This document shows positions 10,668 through 22,880 of a stretch of 64,000 bases of DNA, piece by piece; position 1 is the stretch's first letter, and the number at the start of each line of letters is the position of its first letter. Below the pieces are notes generated by a model. The model did no database searches. It had not been told where the DNA came from and saw only the letters and a list, made by a program, of their open reading frames with translations. Position numbers and translations under genes: made by a program. This DNA comes from Erythrophleum ivorense (Eukaryota > Streptophyta > Magnoliopsida > Fabales > Fabaceae): NCBI GenBank assembly GCA_026724425.1, contig JAIUCV010000011.1, positions 8,143,501-8,207,500 of the forward strand, in the 5' to 3' direction.

Positions 10668-11450
10668 TGTATATTTTTAGAATAATTTTTGGCCTAATTT
10701 TATTTCACTATCGAATAAGTATAATTTGACCTAAAAAAGAATTAAAAAATCAAGGTAATTTATAGCTTTTAAAAAAATTAAATTAAATCTGACAATTAAG
10801 ATTTTGGCCATTGAAGCTTTATTATTGAACTAAGCTGACTATCTATAAATTATGTATATTGAACTAAGTCCAATTCTTATTGAACTCACTAATACAATGG
10901 CAGGTATAAGCATTTCGGATAAAATGCTAATAGAGATTATGTTGGTCACAATCTTGTAAGATGCTTGTAGTTATGTCCAGAATCCCCTTACATTACGTCT
11001 CATGAAGTCAACAAGGCCATGCCATGTGTTCCACTACCTATTACTATCTAGCCTTGGAAAAAATAATAAACAAAAGAATCTTTAAATATATGTTACATTT
11101 TCATAACTTTTAAAATGTCTTAAAACTTTTTACTGATTCAAGGATCGTAACACATGTCAAAATGAACCTCACCATTAACTTGGGAGCTCATTAAAGAACC
11201 TACAACAAAATTTTTAATCATCAGGATTAACATTTTCATAGCTCTTATATGTGAAAAGAGTTTGGTCAACTCTTATCGATTAATTAGCCATAGCTCCAAA
11301 CAGAAGCAATCTTGTGAGAGATGGGACATGAAAATTATAGACAATGCAAGTGTGGTAGTGGGGGTTGAGCATGTGGATATTTAATGCCACACAAGAGGCT
11401 GGGATCCTATATAGTGTTAGTCATGTGGAACAAAGTGAGATGGTGGAAGT
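10668..11450. other. Intergenic DNA, nothing recognised
   Basis: AT-rich sequence between the tandem duplication and the second solo-LTR-like element. No coding, RNA or repeat signal was seen. Confidence 0.4.
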
Positions 11451-14334
11451 TGTAACACCTTAAAATTAATTAAGGTGTTAATCATGGTTTTAGATTAATT
11501 AAGAATAATTAATATGAAATAATCGAGTAAGTTAAGTAAATGAAAATTTTATAAAGATAAATTATTAATATGGGTTTGAGATTTAATTGGGAGAGAAATT
11601 TTATCTAGGCCCAAATTAATGTAGGAAAGCATAATAAGAGGCTAATAGATGTACAATAGGTTAGGTGCAGGCCCAATTTAATTCCATGTGATAGAGGCCC
11701 AAGATCCACCTTGTATAGGCTCTTATAATTGGCCCAATAACCCTTGTGCAGACCCAAAACCTTTGAGCTCTTAAAACTTGTTCTGGTCCAATAGAATTTC
11801 AGCAACCCAATGCATAAGAGCTGGCCCAACAAAACTAAAATCTGAAACCCAAATTGAGTTGGATCTTGGAGCAACCCATGACCTACATTTGACCCAACTT
11901 AAACCCTAAAAACTAACTTAGCCACCTCCATTCTGCAGAACACACAAAACACAAAAAGAAATTCGGAGCTTGGAAGGGAAGCTAGGATTTAGGGTAAGAA
12001 TTCTACCATTTCTCACCTCTATGTTCAAAATCAGCCAAGGTACTTGTTATATATCTTAATCCTCTTCTCTTCCTTTTCAATTTGGTCAAATTAGTTTTTT
12101 ATTTGGAGCATTTTCACCATACCTAAATTTTAAAACATGATTTTTTGATATTTTCTTAGAGGAAATTCGTAGGTTGAGGCTAGGGCTGACATTAGATAAA
12201 TGTAAACTATCCTTTCTAGTGTATTTTTTGCTGGTTTAAGACCCCCATAGTTGATGTATAGTATGAGTATTAATTATGTACGAATTTGCTTAGGAATTTG
12301 GGTGATATATTGAAGTTTCTAGTAGAGGAAATACTCAATCCGAATTTGAGAATTTATGGTGGTTGGGTAAGTATTCTTTAGGTAGTTATTAGCATTTAAA
12401 TTCTTTGGGTACTTGTTGCTACTGTAAATGATGAATAAAAGTAGTAATTCTCTAATGCTATGGTTATAAGGAGATTTTTGTACCATTAGTGGCTGTTGCA
12501 AATTGTCTACAAGTGAGGTAACCGAATTCATATTAATTCTATGCATATATCTATTTTAATTTCATATTTGTTGTACATGAATGATTTAAAATGTTGAATG
12601 AATTGGTTGGCTATCTATTGTATTATGTTGGACCTGTGAGTCTATAGTGGAGCTATGATGCAGCTGCCACTCGTACATGTGCTTCGATCAGGCACTAAGT
12701 TATGATCAAACCCCAGATGCACTGAGCCCTGGTTATGCTCAATGAAGAGTAGGTGCCATGGACGAGCCTCTCTCAGTGTTAATGGCCTTTAACATGTGAA
12801 CATATGATTGCTAGTATGGGATAGTAATCATGATAGCTTAATTGTTTCATTTACTAATATAACTGATATGTTTTCTGATGTTTAAATGAAACCATGCATA
12901 TATGTTGATTAAATTAGAATATATGATGGAATTTGCCTTGGTTACTGAGATTCGCATCTCACCCCATTTTATGGGATTAATATTTCAAGTGAAGGTCCTT
13001 CGGGTAAGGATAAGGAGAAGCAAGTGGATGAAAATCCATGAACTTTAGCCATGTGTGGAGGAAGTTACACTTGGGCTAATCTTGAGTAGAGTAGATGTAA
13101 TTTTGTTATTAGTTTACATAGTATCATCATGTAATCATGTTGCCAAGTGTAAGTGTTTATATTTTGCTTAGTTGAAATGTAACCATTAAGGAGTTAAATC
13201 TCATTATAGTTGGATATTGATGTATGAACTTATAGTATCTGATATATAGCTTTATTGAATTTGTGATATGGTTTACTATTTGGGAATTGTAATCATGTAA
13301 TGCATTAGATGTTGATATAAACTATTGATGTGTGAAATCTCTAACGGAATATATATCGAATGTTAATTGATGATAGCTCATAAATTCTAGTTGTTATTAT
13401 TCTATGGATTTGCTGATATGGGAAGGTAGGAGGAATGGAAATTAATATTCAAGTTTTGAATTGGTAATGGTAGAATAGTTGGGTGAATAGGGTAGATAAA
13501 TACCATTAGAGTCATATAAAATGAGAGAAAGTGGTTCTAGACTGTTCCTAAGATAGGAATTAGAGTGTAGGGGACGAAATTTAGGAGAGGTAGTTACAGG
13601 AAGGAGTTACGTCGCGGCTAAGAAGGCTTTGCAGCTGCCAAATGGGTGACAAAAGTGAGGGGCGCCGCGGCATGAAGAGTAAAATTTTCCTGGAGAGTAA
13701 CAGTGGCGAGAAATGCCGCGGCTTGAAGACTCTCGTCGAGGCGCAGAGTAAAAAAAAATCCCCCAGGAGGATAACAAAATGAAATCTCGCCGCGGCACAA
13801 CATGTATTGCTGCAGCGCTGGTCGAGGGAACAAAGTAAAGAGTGTATAGTAACGAATCTCACCGAGGCGAGCATAATGGGACTTGGAACAATAGCTCTAT
13901 GAGGCATTTCCACCGCGGCGCCATGTAAGCCAGCCGCAGCGAAATTCTTGAAAATTACCCAACGATTCAAGTACCTAACTTAGCCACAGCACGAATGGTC
14001 TGGGCCGTGGCGTAAGACCCCAAACTCCTACCTTTAGTCTAGAAACCCTAGTTTCTTCAATAGTAATACTAGGGAATGATATAAGAATACTTGTGGGAGA
14101 TTTTTGTGTGTTGAAACTGATGAATGGATTAATCATAAACCCCTCATGGTAGTATGATTTTTCTTATGCATTTTTGTTTTGTTTGTGGTTATTTAGTGAT
14201 AACTCTAACATCAAGGTTCAAATTTTTTTATATTTTCATAACGTAATAAACTGTAACTACTCCAAATCTTAATCATTAATTATTAATTACATATTTAACT
14301 ATAATTACCATGTTTAGAAAGTAGGGTTGTCACA
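11451..14334 (+). mobile_element. Second solo-LTR-like element, 2884 bp
   Basis: It begins TGTAACACCTTA and ends GGTTGTCACA (TG...CA). The flanking five bases match at four of five positions (GAAGT at 11446-11450, AAAGT at 14335-14339). The start is shared with the element at 3146, but the bodies do not align by eye. No retroviral domains can be read. At 13570-13590 there is 'ggggacgaaatttaggagag', resembling sequence that often precedes the 3' LTR in some gypsy elements. The element may therefore be a deletion derivative containing some internal sequence rather than a pure solo LTR. A palindrome array occupies 13611-14012. Confidence 0.65.
13611..14012. repeat. Array of about eleven CGCCGCGGCG-like palindromes
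   Basis: Variants of TCGCCGCGGCGA occur near 13611, 13662, 13714, 13732, 13786, 13807, 13859, 13910, 13932, 13983 and 14002 (for example 'gcgccgcggc', 'tcgccgcggc', 'caccgcggcg' and 'ctgcagcgct'), in an otherwise AT-rich region. The spacers differ from each other. Like the array at 5568-5797, this one lies a few hundred bases before the element's 3' end. Confidence 0.75.
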
Positions 14335-14469
14335 AAAGTGAAGTTGCTTGATTTTGATTCAAAGTGCAAAGTGGTTTTTCACCCAATGGTCAATGGCGAC
14401 TAAAAACGCTTATAAGGCTACTACACCAAGCAAAGTCGTTCACCTTCCAAGGCACTGCCCATTGTCACA

Positions 14470-14656
14470 CAAAAGAAAATAAAATTTAAAAAAAATGTGA
14501 TTTTGTAAATAGAAAAAAATTTTGTGTTCTTACTTTTATTTAAATTCAAAAAAAGATAAATATTATTAGATAATGATTATAAACGTACAATAAATATTAT
14601 ACTAAACTTTGTAAAGAAAACTTTTTTACAGAATAAGCAACCAAATGCTTATGATT
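14470..14656. repeat. AT-rich MITE-like dispersed repeat, copy
   Basis: Shares with 18025-18218 the order 'gattttgt.gata(a)', 'cttact.t.atttga', 'aaaagataaatattatta', 'ataatcattaca/ataatgattata' and 'caataaatatta', and ends near 'aaccaaatgc'. It probably belongs to a small non-autonomous DNA transposon family. Confidence 0.6.
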
Positions 14657-15280
14657 CCCATTAAACGCTCGTCACTCATAATTGTATGGATTGTGCTAAT
14701 AAAAAGTAATTAGTATATTTTTCTTTAAAAATTACACATAAATGTTAATCATTAACTATTAAAAAAGTTAATTTTATATATAACATAAGATTATAATTTT
14801 ATTTTAATATAACAATTAAATAATCTTATCTTTAAAAGGAACTTATTTTATGTAAAAAATTAAGTTTGATTGTCAAAAACAAATTAGAGAAGAATTGGAT
14901 ATAATTTAAAAAATATATTAAATATAATTTAGTCATATTTTAAAAAAATTAATATAATTTACTCTATTGTATGTTTTCATATTTTATTATAAAATCTCAA
15001 TACTTACATGAATCAATATCAAGGTGCATTGACCTTTAGATAATATTTTTCATGAATTAATTATTATGGAAGTAGTCACACCCTTATATTTATAACTTAA
15101 TAGTAAAGAGGGAGACATTTAGGAGGGATGCTTTTCATAAATTAATTTGGAATAGCTAGTTAGCCACTTGTCCATAGTAACATAACCAATGTGACAACAC
15201 TTGAATTTCACTTCTTGTTGTTGTTGGTAGTGATACTTAAGCGGCTACTTGTGCTTGCAATGTCGACCAACAATGCACAA
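14657..15280. other. Intergenic AT-rich DNA
   Basis: No gene or recognisable repeat was seen between the MITE-like copy and the LTR-like fragment. Confidence 0.4.
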
Positions 15281-17290
15281 TGTAATAACCGAAAAAGAAA
15301 GAGAGAGAAGGGGGATTAGAAATATATATACATATATATATATATATAATAACAAAAACATTTTAATTTTTTGATTTTTATTTCCTTTACTTATTTTTTT
15401 TCTTTTCTTTTGCTTCTTTTCTTTGTTTCTCCTTGGGCCATCTCTATTTCTTCCTCATTCTTTGTTGCTTCTAGCTTTTCTCTTATCGTCTCCTGCGTGT
15501 TGCTTCCCCAACTCCCTTACCGTTGGTCAATCACCAAAATCACCTCCCTGGGATCATCTGGACGTTTCCAAGCAACTTCCCCTTCTATTCCATCGTTGGT
15601 GCCCGGCTGTTTCTCCATTTCATCACGCCAGCCTTCATCCCCTTCAAGCTCACTTGTTTCTTCTCCATTGGAACTACCGTCTCTTTCCCTTCCACCGCGA
15701 AGCTTCCTCTAGCTTGTTCAGACTTCACTAAGCTCCCTTACCATTGATTCGAGTGTGCTGGTTCATGAACAAGCCGGTAGTGTTGTGGGATTGCGATGAG
15801 CATTTTGTTCTGATCCATCTATGTTTTTCATTCATTCTTAATGCTAAATCTATTAATTTTTATCCTTCTCTTCCATTTTTCGACCTATCCTAGCTCAATG
15901 GATTGTTAATGGTGTTAATGTTCTTACCTTTTTGTTGGTTAGCCGAAAATGAAGGAATGAGATGGGAATCTTTTAATTAGGCTTCCTAGTCATGCAAATC
16001 TTGCACAAATCTTCAATTCTCACTTCCTTAAAGTGATATGTGAACTCAAATAATGAATTAGAATTCAAAGGAAAATGGTTAAGTTGAGAGGCAATTGTAT
16101 GTATGATAAGTGAAGTTATTTAGATAATTGTCATTGAATGAGGTACCTATTAAGAATTATTGTTTTTGGGTCTACGTAATGATTTAGTGAGTTTGGGTGT
16201 TATCAGGGAATTTTATAAGTGGTGGCAGTGAAGGAAACTGGCCTTTCAAGGAGGAACACGCATCGTGCTAGTATTAGGCATTGTCGGTGAATAAATAACG
16301 GGTTTTGAAGTGCTTACCATTACCATTGATTCTGATATCGTTATTTTTTTTTTAATCATTCTATGTGAGATAAAATTTTTGTTATATGTATGTTTTTGTG
16401 ACAATGAGTTGATCTCGAGGGAGCAATTACTGGAGAAGTAACTCGTATTTATTCATTTTTTAAGTAGTCTTATTTAGTTATTTATTTACATATTTATGAA
16501 ATTTTGTATTTATATTATCGATTTAATAATTTGTTATTTGAACTAATTTTGGTTCCCTATAATCTAAACCCCTTGTAAAAATACTTGGCTAACGATATAT
16601 ATATTAAATTAAAATATTGATTAGCATTAACTGTGTGCCTTACTCATAAGTGCATGCTATAGTCATTAGTGGAACCAGTGACTAGGTAGGTCATATGTTG
16701 TGGAGGGATTTGGGCAGATAAGGAGCTATCCATTAAGTGTAACCACTCGTACGAAACAAGTAATGAGCTGCCAACGAGGTATAGTCGCCCCTAAAAAGTA
16801 TAAATTGTGACGTGTAAACAAGAGTGGTAAAGAAAGAGCTACCCGTTATGTGTAACCACCCGAGTGAAATGGGGTAAAGAGCTGCCAACGAAGTGTAGTG
16901 CCTACCTTATTTGACCTAATGATAAACCTCCCTCGAGTAATCATATTAAGAGACTCAGGGTTTTAATGGTTATTCTGACATATAATAAATCATAGATTTG
17001 TTAATGGTTAAAAGTGTGATATTTAATTTATACACTTTCCAACTCGTTGGTCATGACCTTTTGTTTTAATTGTGAAAATCTCTTATTTGCTTACTGATTT
17101 TTTGGTTCATTCCTTTAATTTTTTTTATTTTTTAGATAGCACCATCAGATCCGATCAGTCTCCCTCATTTTAGGTGCTGAGGCATTGTGGTGGTGAGCCT
17201 CCCTTTTGAAACTTGGGGGTATGGTTATTTTTTGTTATTGTAATAAGTTTATACTCTTATTGTAACTAAGTTTTCCCTTCCCTATTTTGG
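15281..17290 (+). mobile_element. LTR-like fragment with an internal 113-bp repeat
   Basis: It starts TGTAATAACC after a purine/pyrimidine boundary. It carries a pyrimidine-rich leader-like tract (15370-15740) and two copies of a segment with 'gagct(a/t)tcc..tta.gtgtaacc' and 'gagctgccaacga' at 16723 and 16836 (spacing 113 bp). This layout resembles plant gypsy LTRs. No convincing 3' terminus or target duplication was found and there are no pol domains, so its extent is approximate. The overlapping ORFs at 15371-15747 are Ser/Leu/Phe-rich low-complexity readings and not genes. Confidence 0.4.
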
Positions 17291-18024
17291 CCCTTTTGAT
17301 GTTTTAAATGACTGGTTATGGAGAGCAGAGCTCTCCTTTGTTGTATTAGTTGGATTCTAACTGTTTGTAGAAATTTGGGATATCCTACTTTTAGGAGATA
17401 CTTTACTGAAATTTTTACAAAAAGCTAGGTGTACAAAAAAAAGAATTATATATATCCATTGAGATGAGATCACACTTAACTTGCCACTATTTTGTGTAGA
17501 ACCTCCCAAAGGTTGTTGAATTAATACAGTGTAGCAATTCAAGTCCATAGATAGAAGTCCCATGTGGATTCTCGCATTGATCACCCCTTCTGTTTGGGGC
17601 CATGACATACAGCCTACAATGTTATTTCATGGAACCATCTAAGAATTATGCCTATATTTTTTTGTAATATTTATTATGCCTTTGTAATTATTATTTAACA
17701 ATTTTTATTATCTTTTTTAAAATAAGGGCATGAGGGTTTTTTTTTTTTCCATTCAATTTTTTCTTTCTATTTATATTTTTATACTTAGTTTTTTGGTGTA
17801 TCAAATAGCCCTTAGAAAATGATGCAATATCAGTGGTATTCCACAAAAAGCAATGTTTGAGCACATATTTCGATGATTAGATCAATGAAAATATGAAAAG
17901 GCATAAATTATGAAATGTTGAGAGTTAAAAAAAATGTTACTCCAAGAGATAGATTTATAAGCCCTTTTGATTTTTTTTGACATATTAGACTTGTGACAAC
18001 TATAAATAGTTAATTAATAGCTCA
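17291..18024. other. Intergenic AT-rich DNA
   Basis: No gene was recognised. An ORF on the - strand at 17357-17608 has no recognisable domain. Confidence 0.35.
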
Positions 18025-18218
18025 TTTGGTATGTAAAATGAAAAGATGAATATAAAGGAAAAGAATGATTTTGTGGATAAAAAAAAATTGTGTCCTTACT
18101 TTAATTTGACTTTAGAAAAAGATAAATATTATTAAATAATCATTACAAAGGCATAATAAATATTACATACAACCATGAAAAGGAAATCTCTTTCCATTGC
18201 ACAAAACCAAACGGCCAT
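18025..18218. repeat. MITE-like element with TTTGGT/ACCAAA ends
   Basis: The left end reads 'catttggtatgtaaaatg' and the right end 'gcacaaaaccaaacggcc', so the ends are inverted copies of a short TTTGGT motif. The interior carries the core shared with other copies in the window ('gataaatattattaaata', 'aatcattacaaaggcataa'). Confidence 0.6.
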
Positions 18219-19379
18219 TAAGAGAATGTTTGTGAGATAAAATGAAAATCTCAATGTACTTAGTATGACTCAGTTGATTTTTTTTTTTTGGTGATGAAAA
18301 GTGAATAGATACTTGCATAATAGGCAACTAATTGAATGTGTTTAAACTATGTATCATTGCCTCACTCTATTAGAGGAACATTTTCAATAATTAACATTTG
18401 ACCTTTAATTTTGTTATGCAAGCTTTATAGAATTAATATTAAAAATAAATAATCACAAACAAATTAATTTAACATGGAAATGAGTTGTTTAAGAATTGTC
18501 ACATAAAACTATTGTAAGGCGAAGGAAAAAAATGTTCTAACTTTGAAGTTTTAGTAGATAAAAATTCAAATCAATAAAAGAAAAGTGATTGGACTTCAAA
18601 AGTAAGAGATGTTTATGAATCAAATCCTTACAAATGCAACTTAATTATATTTTATAAAGTAAAATGCATAAAACTCAATCATTTATACAAAAAAATATTA
18701 AGATTATCTTATTTCTTTATTTAACAAATGTTTATTTATTATGAAAAAAAAAACACAAACCACCTTCTCTTTCTTTCTTTCTCATAAATATTTTCATCTT
18801 TTATATATTTTTAAATATTGAAAAGTAATACAATGTTTATCTTAATTTGAATGATGAAGACACTAACGGCGATAGTAATGATAAGGAAGTTCCTAGTTAG
18901 GGCATTTTGGCTACATTTATTAACCAGTATGAGAATCTTACAAGTGCATTTTTCTCAGAGATATGTAAGCTACAAATGTTTTTAATTTTCCTAAAATGGT
19001 CAATCTTGTCTAACAACAAAAAGTTAGGCATTAGCTTGTAATTTGTGTATAAGTTGTCTTTACACTATATAGTCAAAATATGCTCTATGAAAATACACCA
19101 CACATATAAGGTGTCTTACTCCTTTGCAAAATAGAATCAACATCGATGCCCTCATTATGGCGTTAACTATAATTTAAGGGTTAAAGCATGCCATAAAGTA
19201 AATGTAGTCTACTAACAAATTATAAGATACGAAAGACCTACACATATGTGTTTGTGACATAACCCTAGGATCACCTGAAACTAATTCCAATGTGATATCA
19301 TCATTCATTGTAGTAATAATGGCTAACTAGCCAGAGGTGTCTATCGCCCAAGTAATAAAGAAGATGTGAAGTACATTTG
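18219..19379. other. Region left of the MULE fossil
   Basis: AT-rich. A low-complexity acidic reading near 18850-18890 could be the N-terminal part of the MULE protein, but the similarity is too weak to claim. Confidence 0.35.
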
Positions 19380-20560
19380 AATACACAGTATCTTATATAA
19401 AACATGAAAGGTAAAGCAAAGGATGATTGTCATTGCTTTTAGAAATTAGGAAAGCTTTTATGTTTTATTACTTAAGTGGATGGTTGTCATTCAATATAAC
19501 ATGCATGGATCATTTGTTGGGCTCGTGAATAAAGAATATCCATAAGTAACTTTAAAAATAATAATAAGGTAATCTTTCAATGAGTTTTTTGAACATTCAA
19601 GTTAGGCATTAATACCTTGAACCATCTATAATTGTTAATCCAAGTTGACAAAGTGTTTTTATATGGCAAATATATAGGAAGCATGCCACTAGCCATCTTA
19701 TAAGACAATGATAAGTACACTGTGCCTTTTGCATTTACTAGTGTGGAAAATGATAAGTACACTGTGCCTTTGCAAATGTGCAATGGAAGACAAGTAAGGA
19801 ATATGTTTAATATTACATATACATCCATTTATTTTAGATGCTATCTCAAATCCACGACTTGGGTGACAACAACGTTAGGCATATCATATGTTTTATTTAC
19901 ATCATGTTACCAACATTCTTAACAAAAAATATGGGACAAAGTGGATGAGGTAGAAGTTTATCAACGTTGGTGTGGTTTTAGTTTTTTACATTTAATAATT
20001 ACTATGTCTATTTTTGGAGTTTTTTATGTGGCTTATTTTTTTTAGCTAAATACACTGCACAGGTTAATTATTAGTATAAGTGTCATATGGTGGATGACCA
20101 ATTGGTGGAATTGTGTAGTCCACACTTTGATATTGCAAATTGGATAGTTGTGATTCCTAAGCATTATTGGTCTCAGGTGTATGATGTCAAAAGTTGTTGT
20201 TATGGTCACATGATAATGAACTTGACTAAAGGCATGAATGAGGTGTTTAAAGGAGTCAAGTTTTTGCCAATAATTGGTCTAATGAAGACAACTATGTACA
20301 AGTTTTATAAATATTTTATGGAATGTGTCAAGCAAACAAACACATAGTTAAAAGAATACACAAGCATTTTGTGAGATCCTAAACAAAAATTTGACAACAA
20401 ATGCACAATCAGCTTCTGCATGGGTTATGCATGCCTTTAGTTAGCAATCTTTGTCATTTGACGTTGAAGAGCCTTATAAATTGTCACTTTGGCAAATGTT
20501 AAAAAGTTAGCTTAACAGATTGTACATGTGACTAGGGTTAACTATGTCGAAAAGTGCCCT
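19380..20560 (+). mobile_element. Mutator-like (MULE) transposase fossil
   Basis: Broken frames preserve several landmarks of plant MuDR-type transposases in the right order. About 19390-19500 matches the segment before the catalytic core ('KVKQRMIVIAF', normally a KAW.AKQ.A motif). About 19620-19700 reads around 'IWQIYRKHATS', matching the DGTFL.GKY.G block with the catalytic Asp degraded. The best part is 20087-20347, an 86-residue frame containing 'CYGHMIMNLTKGMNEVFKG' and 'LPIIGLM', the conserved Y.H...N..E..N..LK..R..PI..L. block. Stops and frameshifts are frequent and no terminal repeats were identified. It is inactive. Confidence 0.7.
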
Positions 20561-22239
20561 TGTCAACATGTTTTTATAGCACATACGAAAGTCTTTCTTA
20601 ACCTTCGATAGTTTTTAGATTGCATTTTCTAATTAGACATGATATTGAACTCTTACAACAGTAAGTTTTTACCAATTGAAAGTAAAGTGCATTGGCCATA
20701 AGCATTGAGTACAAAACTAGTGCCAATCTGTTTATGTTAGGAGAAAAGAGTTAACCTTGTTTAACATGTACACATAATGAAATGGATTAGAGAGAGAGAG
20801 CTAGGAGGGCCTCCTAAGTGTAAGTTATACTAGTAACCTAGTCATAACCATACAAGTTATCCTTCACGCTATCTTTGAGAGAATAAGTAGCTCAGTCGGT
20901 TGTTGGAAACTATTAGTGTGATGGGAACATAAACATTGTACAATAATTGATATGATATGACTATTGTAACTTATGTACTTTCAAATGTGTGTCCTATATT
21001 ATTGTGCAAACATTGTTGGAATAGTTTAATATGTATTTGTAAATTATTACATAGTTATTGATGTAATAGTTGGAAATGTGTTGGTAAATTATTGTGCAAT
21101 TATTAATGTAATAATTAGAAATGTGTTTGTAAATTATTGTCCAATAATTAATGTGATTATTAGAAATATATCTATAAGTTATTTGGTTTAAAATGTGTTA
21201 TAGCCAATAAGTTTTGTTTGAATATATGTGTGTTACAAGTATGTTGTTGTTAAGGTTAAAACTCAGTAGGTTATTCACCCTAAGTTAAAGGAGACTTTAC
21301 TTTTATACTTCCATCTAACATGTTTTGCATGTCTTGTAGCTGGAAATTATAAGTTAATAATATCAATCCTCTAAATATTTTTTTTATAAGTTACTTTTAT
21401 GTTGTATATGAAGTAATGTGCAAAGTTCATTTAATTGCTTAACATAAGAAGATCATACTTTCCAATTATGTTAGTACTTATACAAGGATTGTCAAAGTAA
21501 TTTACCTCTCACTGTCATTCACTACTTGAGGCAAGCTGACTTTTACAAAGTGACTTGATTTGACTACTTTGATTTCAATTCAACACTTGTTTTAGTGTTG
21601 ATGGAAAGGTGATTTCTTAAAACCCATACCTTTCACACAACCAAATGTGAGTGCACTATTACCCTACAACATGTAGTCTATTATGTTAAAGTACATTTGT
21701 CTCAACTTGATTAAGATACAATTAGCCCTAGGTCGGCAAGCTTTTATTAAAGATTGTACTACTAAATGACATGTTTAATGATTAGAGATTGAGTATTAAT
21801 TAGCTTGCTAATAACTTTACTAAGAGACTATAGGACATGGATGATAATCATGTATAACATTTCACACGAGCATACATACCTAGGTCAATTAGGGGTTACC
21901 TGCTGTTGTATAGGTTAAGTCATAAGGTTTATCTTATGTACCTTCAATCACTTTAGGACTTTGCATGAGTCAAAATGTTCAATTAAGGATAAAAAATGTT
22001 GATTTGCCTTTATAAAGAGCTTTGCAATGTCACCAATTATAACAAGAAGAACAATGATAATTGATTAACATTACTACACTTACAGATATAGGATCGATTC
22101 CTTAAGTTAGTGCCAAAAAGATTCACAACATCAAATCTTCATACAAATATTTATCATTTGCAACTATTATTAGGCTACAAGTGTGAAAAATGGCTTTAAT
22201 TTATTGATTACATCCTTAATTTGGTTTTAATTTTTTATT
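20561..22239. other. Between MULE and PMD fossils; no clear domain
   Basis: The beginning may hold the eroded SWIM-type zinc finger and C-terminus of the MULE protein (a reading near 20773 'MKWIRERELGGPP'), but nothing is clear enough to call. A short imperfect repeat with 'tgtaaattattgt.caata' recurs near 21030-21160. Confidence 0.35.
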
Positions 22240-22880
22240 GATTGTTTAACTAAAATATATACTTATGATCCTAATAGGTGGAAGAATGTTAGACAAATTC
22301 TCTACTCATTTGATAGAGCCTTATTACAAATAGGTTTTTGTCAGATCATATGGGAAATAATGATGTATGTTACCTGAAGCTAGTGTATTTATATTTACCA
22401 AAATCTATGATGTTGTGTGTGTGTGTAATATTATTGTTGATATATTATTTGTCTTCCATATGTTGCTAATAATGCACATCACGTGATTCTAGAATATTAC
22501 TTGGCGTTGCCAGATATCAAGCTTACATGGTCTCCTTTATTTGTTTTCACATTATTAAGCAACACCATCTTAATTTGGTATTTTGTAAGTTTAGTTGGCA
22601 ACAATCAATTCCCAATGCATTAGTAAATTGGGGCACCTACCATACCATGCAATTGAAAGAAAAAAACATCAAAGAACTAGCAGTTAGATCACTAAGATTT
22701 TATTGATATGTGGCTTTATTGGTGGATGTTGCATCTCAAACTTATATGTCTACAAAGCCTATGGATTGTACCTTCGAGTACATGAGATGGTACTAGAAAT
22801 GTACTTGGTGGTTAATTCATCATGCAATTGGTGTTGCTGGTTTCATGGTAAAATTCTAAAAGCTTGCCCCCATTATGTTT
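22240..22880 (+). pseudogene. Plant mobile domain (PMD) fossil, probably part of a MULE
   Basis: In shifting frames the + strand shows PMD-like segments in order: 'KYILMILIGGRMLDK' (about 22249), then 'SFICFHIIKQHH' with 'SWQQSIPNA' (about 22532-22620), then 'SQTYMSTKP' and 'EYMRWY' (about 22736-22795). These match the conserved R.YIL.LIGG..F.DK, P.I.F..VE.H...R..RQFG..Q.IP and EYM.WY stretches of plant PMD proteins. PMDs are known both as host proteins (MAIN family) and as domains carried by MULEs. The position downstream of the MULE transposase fossil favours the second. Confidence 0.6.

Noticed and set aside
13581..13970. 129-residue - strand ORF and two overlapping shorter ones
   Set aside because: They lie exactly over the GC-rich palindrome array of the LTR-like element. 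All three frames are open because of composition, and none resembles a protein family.
15371..15747. Three overlapping + strand ORFs rich in Ser, Leu and Phe, signal-peptide-like
   Set aside because: The region is a pyrimidine-rich tract in which every frame reads hydrophobic or Ser-rich. It fits an LTR leader better than a gene.
20087..20347. Intact small gene of 86 residues
   Set aside because: It is the best preserved fragment of a decayed MULE transposase, with upstream and downstream parts of the same protein in other frames.
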